The translations under genes and the position numbers were made by a program. A stretch of 64,000 nucleotides of DNA from Algoriphagus sp. PAP.12 (lineage in GTDB: Bacteria; Bacteroidota; Bacteroidia; Cytophagales; Cyclobacteriaceae). Where the stretch lies: positions 682,001-746,000 of the forward strand of contig NZ_JAPPSQ010000001.1 of the NCBI RefSeq assembly GCF_026652115.1. The letters are read 5' to 3'. Position 1 is the first letter of the stretch, and the number at the start of each line of letters is the position of its first letter. A model generated the notes under the pieces. It saw nothing but the letters and a program-made list of their open reading frames with translations, was not told the DNA's origin and made no database searches. Shown one piece after another: positions 61,930 to 64,000 of the stretch.

Positions 61930-64000
61930 GAATTGGATGCGTTTTTCCCGAATTTCAAACTGCCTAACCCTCGATCCAAAAGTGCGTACAGACTGCCCAA
62001 TAAGCCCAAAGAACCTGTCAAATAAGTGTAAGCCTCGGAAAAGAAATTTTTGTCGAAAATACCGATTAAGGCAAAGCATATCAATACAAAACTGACCAAA
62101 GAAATTTGAATTGAGGAAGAATTGCCATTCTTTTTCTCATAGCGTTTGAAGGCTTCTTTTTCCTCCTCTGTACTATGTTCAAGAACGTATTTTCTGAAAA
62201 CAGGACTAAACAATCTCCATTCCTTCCAAATCGAATCTGATTTGCTGTATTTCTCGGAGGTGCTTTCAGAATTTTTTTGAATCAATATTCCTTTTTGAGC
62301 TAATCCTATCATCACTTCTTTTCGGTTGATATTGAAGAACCCTTCTTTGGCATAGGAATAAGCTACCATTTTTTCTTCAAAAGACATTTCGGTCCACATA
62401 TTTGTATAAAAAGCCTTTTTATGTCTTAAGCTTTTTAACAAGATTTCCGCCTTTTCTTCGCTGGAGTCCTTTAGGATTGGTTCATTTTTGATTGCCAAAG
62501 ATTTGAAGGAAAAATCAGAAAAAGTTTCTGAGAATCGAACCTTGTCCAAAGGGTCTTTAATTTTTGAAAAAATATCTTTCCACTGTTTGCCTGAGCAAAT
62601 CCAGATTTTTTTCCCCAAATCATGTAGTCGTTCTAATAGAGGGATACTTTCTAAAGGGTCTGCCAGACAATGGTAGTTTTTGAGGATATAGACATCTTTG
62701 GATTCATCCAATTTGAATTGCCAGTCAAGTGATTCCACCAAAAAATCTAGGGTTTCTAAGTTTTCATCAACTTGTGAAAATACCTTTTCTACGATTTCTT
62801 CCAGATGGGAGGAATCAATGCTGCAGATGTATAAAAGCTGTTCGGTACTTTCAAAGTCGTCTTCATACTTCTCCTCAAAAGAAAAGAATATTATCTTCTG
62901 CAAATAATACATTAATGAACTTAGAAGTCCCAGAATAAGAATCAGGTAGAGTAGATTCCAGTCAAAGCTCAAGTTACCTGAACTACCCGCCCAAGCCGCT
63001 TTAAAAGTTTTCTGATCGGGGGCAATGAATTCTCTAATTTTTGAGTCAAAAGGATCTGTTAAAGCCACCATAAGTGATCTTCTGGCCTCTTCATATTCCT
63101 TGAATCGGGTGGCCGAATTATCCAATTGATGATTACTTTTCCAAATTTGACTTTCGAATAGCTGGGTTTTGGATTGAATCAAATAGCCCGGAATGAAGCC
63201 AATAACCAAAAACCAAGCGATCAAAAAAGTTGGGAGAACTCGAGAGGGAGAAATCAATTTATTTGCAAAATCTTTCCCCCTGACTTTCAAATTCCAAAAA
63301 AGGATAATTAAAGCCGAGGCCAACTGTAAAACGAGGGCGATTAGCGAACTTACGAGTTCATATTTTACTAAAATCAAGCCTAATAATACCGAGAATAATA
63401 GTGTAGGAATAGCATAGTTCGGAATTAAAGGTTGATTCAGTTCAGTTTCTTTTTTGGACAATTTGGATGTAGCCAGATTGATAAATGAGATCAATGAAGA
63501 AGAAAAAATTAGCATTGCGACTAATTGAATATGATTGAGTCTTGCACAATAATAAATTGCTATTAAAAGTCCTGCAAAGAAGAAATAAGCAAGCGATAGG
63601 TATTGAAGTTTGTGCAAATTGTTTTTGGTGGGTTTTAGCCAGTCAAAAAAGAAAATTTTGAAACCAAAGTCGGTGGTAAGATCCTTTGAGAACTTTTGAA
63701 GAATTAAATTGAAAATCAGGGAAAGAAAGTATATAGCAAGGAGGATAATGGCTTCCAAAGAAGTCAAGGAGGAAAACACATGAGAGACATTGTGATTGAC
63801 CAAAAAGAAAAGCCAAATAGGTTGATCAAACCTTTGATCAGAAATTTTGGATAATATACCAGTATATTGATTTCCAATTAGATACAATGGGACTTCAATT
63901 GTTTTGTCTTGATCATCGTCTCTATTTTTTTCCATCAAAGTTTTGATTTCAAACCAAGAGTCTGAATTGACACCCTCTTTTAAATTGGAAATTGGAGAAA
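61926..64000 (-). CDS. Large membrane protein of unknown function (5' end beyond window)
   Basis: The frame is open up to the right edge: before the Met at 63935 it still reads KEGVNSDSWFEIKT, so that codon is probably internal. At least 690 residues are visible. They include six or seven hydrophobic helices in the first 350 residues, a soluble part with a Rossmann-like strand pattern (about 400-480, LLYICSIDSSHLEEI, IWICSGKQW), and a module near 530-610 (MSFEEKMVAYSYAKEGFFN, SPVFRKYVLEH) that looks like a winged-helix unit. Two C-terminal helices follow. The family was not recognised. It is coupled to the TPR gene by a 4-bp overlap. Confidence 0.65.
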   Translation of the reverse strand, partial: SPISNLKEGVNSDSWFEIKTLMEKNRDDDQDKTIEVPLYLIGNQYTGILSKISDQRFDQPIWLFFLVNHNVSHVFSSLTSLEAIILLAIYFLSLIFNLILQKFSKDLTTDFGFKIFFFDWLKPTKNNLHKLQYLSLAYFFFAGLLIAIYYCARLNHIQLVAMLIFSSSLISFINLATSKLSKKETELNQPLIPNYAIPTLLFSVLLGLILVKYELVSSLIALVLQLASALIILFWNLKVRGKDFANKLISPSRVLPTFLIAWFLVIGFIPGYLIQSKTQLFESQIWKSNHQLDNSATRFKEYEEARRSLMVALTDPFDSKIREFIAPDQKTFKAAWAGSSGNLSFDWNLLYLILILGLLSSLMYYLQKIIFFSFEEKYEDDFESTEQLLYICSIDSSHLEEIVEKVFSQVDENLETLDFLVESLDWQFKLDESKDVYILKNYHCLADPLESIPLLERLHDLGKKIWICSGKQWKDIFSKIKDPLDKVRFSETFSDFSFKSLAIKNEPILKDSSEEKAEILLKSLRHKKAFYTNMWTEMSFEEKMVAYSYAKEGFFNINRKEVMIGLAQKGILIQKNSESTSEKYSKSDSIWKEWRLFSPVFRKYVLEHSTEEEKEAFKRYEKKNGNSSSIQISLVSFVLICFALIGIFDKNFFSEAYTYLTGSLGLLGSLYALLDRGLGSLKFGKNASNS

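Noticed and set aside
63933..63938. TTG/ATG at 63935-63938 as the true start of the last gene
   Set aside because: The frame stays open and protein-like to the window edge, so the start is probably outside.
1..64000. tRNA, rRNA, CRISPR or insertion sequences
   Set aside because: No cloverleaf-like segments, regular spaced repeats or transposase frames were seen on either strand.

Overview
The window reads as chromosomal DNA of an AT-rich member of the Bacteroidota, most like Algoriphagus or another Cyclobacteriaceae. The signs are TAnnTTTG promoter boxes, a TonB-dependent receptor with a carboxypeptidase-regulatory N-domain, a SecDF fusion, a YtxJ-type bacillithiol-system protein, a DUF4403 lipoprotein and a DUF4212/VC_2705-type acetate symporter. 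The genus is an inference from gene style, not from a search.

Left part (1-28.6 kb) is mostly housekeeping. It holds a receptor cut by the left edge, YtxJ, a DUF4403 lipoprotein, a two-gene unit of a HEAT-like protein and an LGFP-repeat metzincin without a signal peptide, and an acetate module (exonuclease, CBS/nucleotidyltransferase sensor, acetyl-CoA synthetase, symporter and its small subunit). These are followed by a ZIP transporter, ApbE, RuvB, a decayed toxin-antitoxin pair, the oxidative pentose-phosphate genes (pgl, zwf, gnd), a LOG-family hydrolase, RdgB, uridine kinase, a small membrane protein, SecDF and a cytochrome c/sugar dehydrogenase lipoprotein.

Centre (28.7-57.6 kb) is one long minus-strand run of genes that together encode a complete extracellular contractile injection system (eCIS). 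In transcription order: a 455-aa helical protein, DUF4255 tail terminator, a 376-aa conserved unknown, two sheaths, two tubes, DUF5908, LysM tube/spike adaptor, VgrG-like spike, PAAR tip, gp25, two large baseplate J-type proteins, a 1120-aa protein with surface-type domains in the place of the Afp13 fibre, tape-measure protein, AAA+ ATPase, a 59-aa Lys/Glu-rich protein, and last a 1320-aa DUF4157 protein. The last gene ends in a GHLLN-type nuclease-like module and a helix-hairpin-helix domain, and is the best candidate for a cargo toxin. There are no TssJLM, ClpV, capsid, terminase or integrase genes, so this is neither a type VI system nor a prophage.

Right part (57.6-64 kb) holds a polytopic membrane protein, rbfA, a LolC/E-type ABC permease with a TTG start, a TPR protein, and a large membrane protein that runs off the right edge.

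Three small genes (positions 8978, 32635 and 49917) are under 60 codons and easily missed. No tRNA, rRNA, CRISPR array or insertion sequence was seen.
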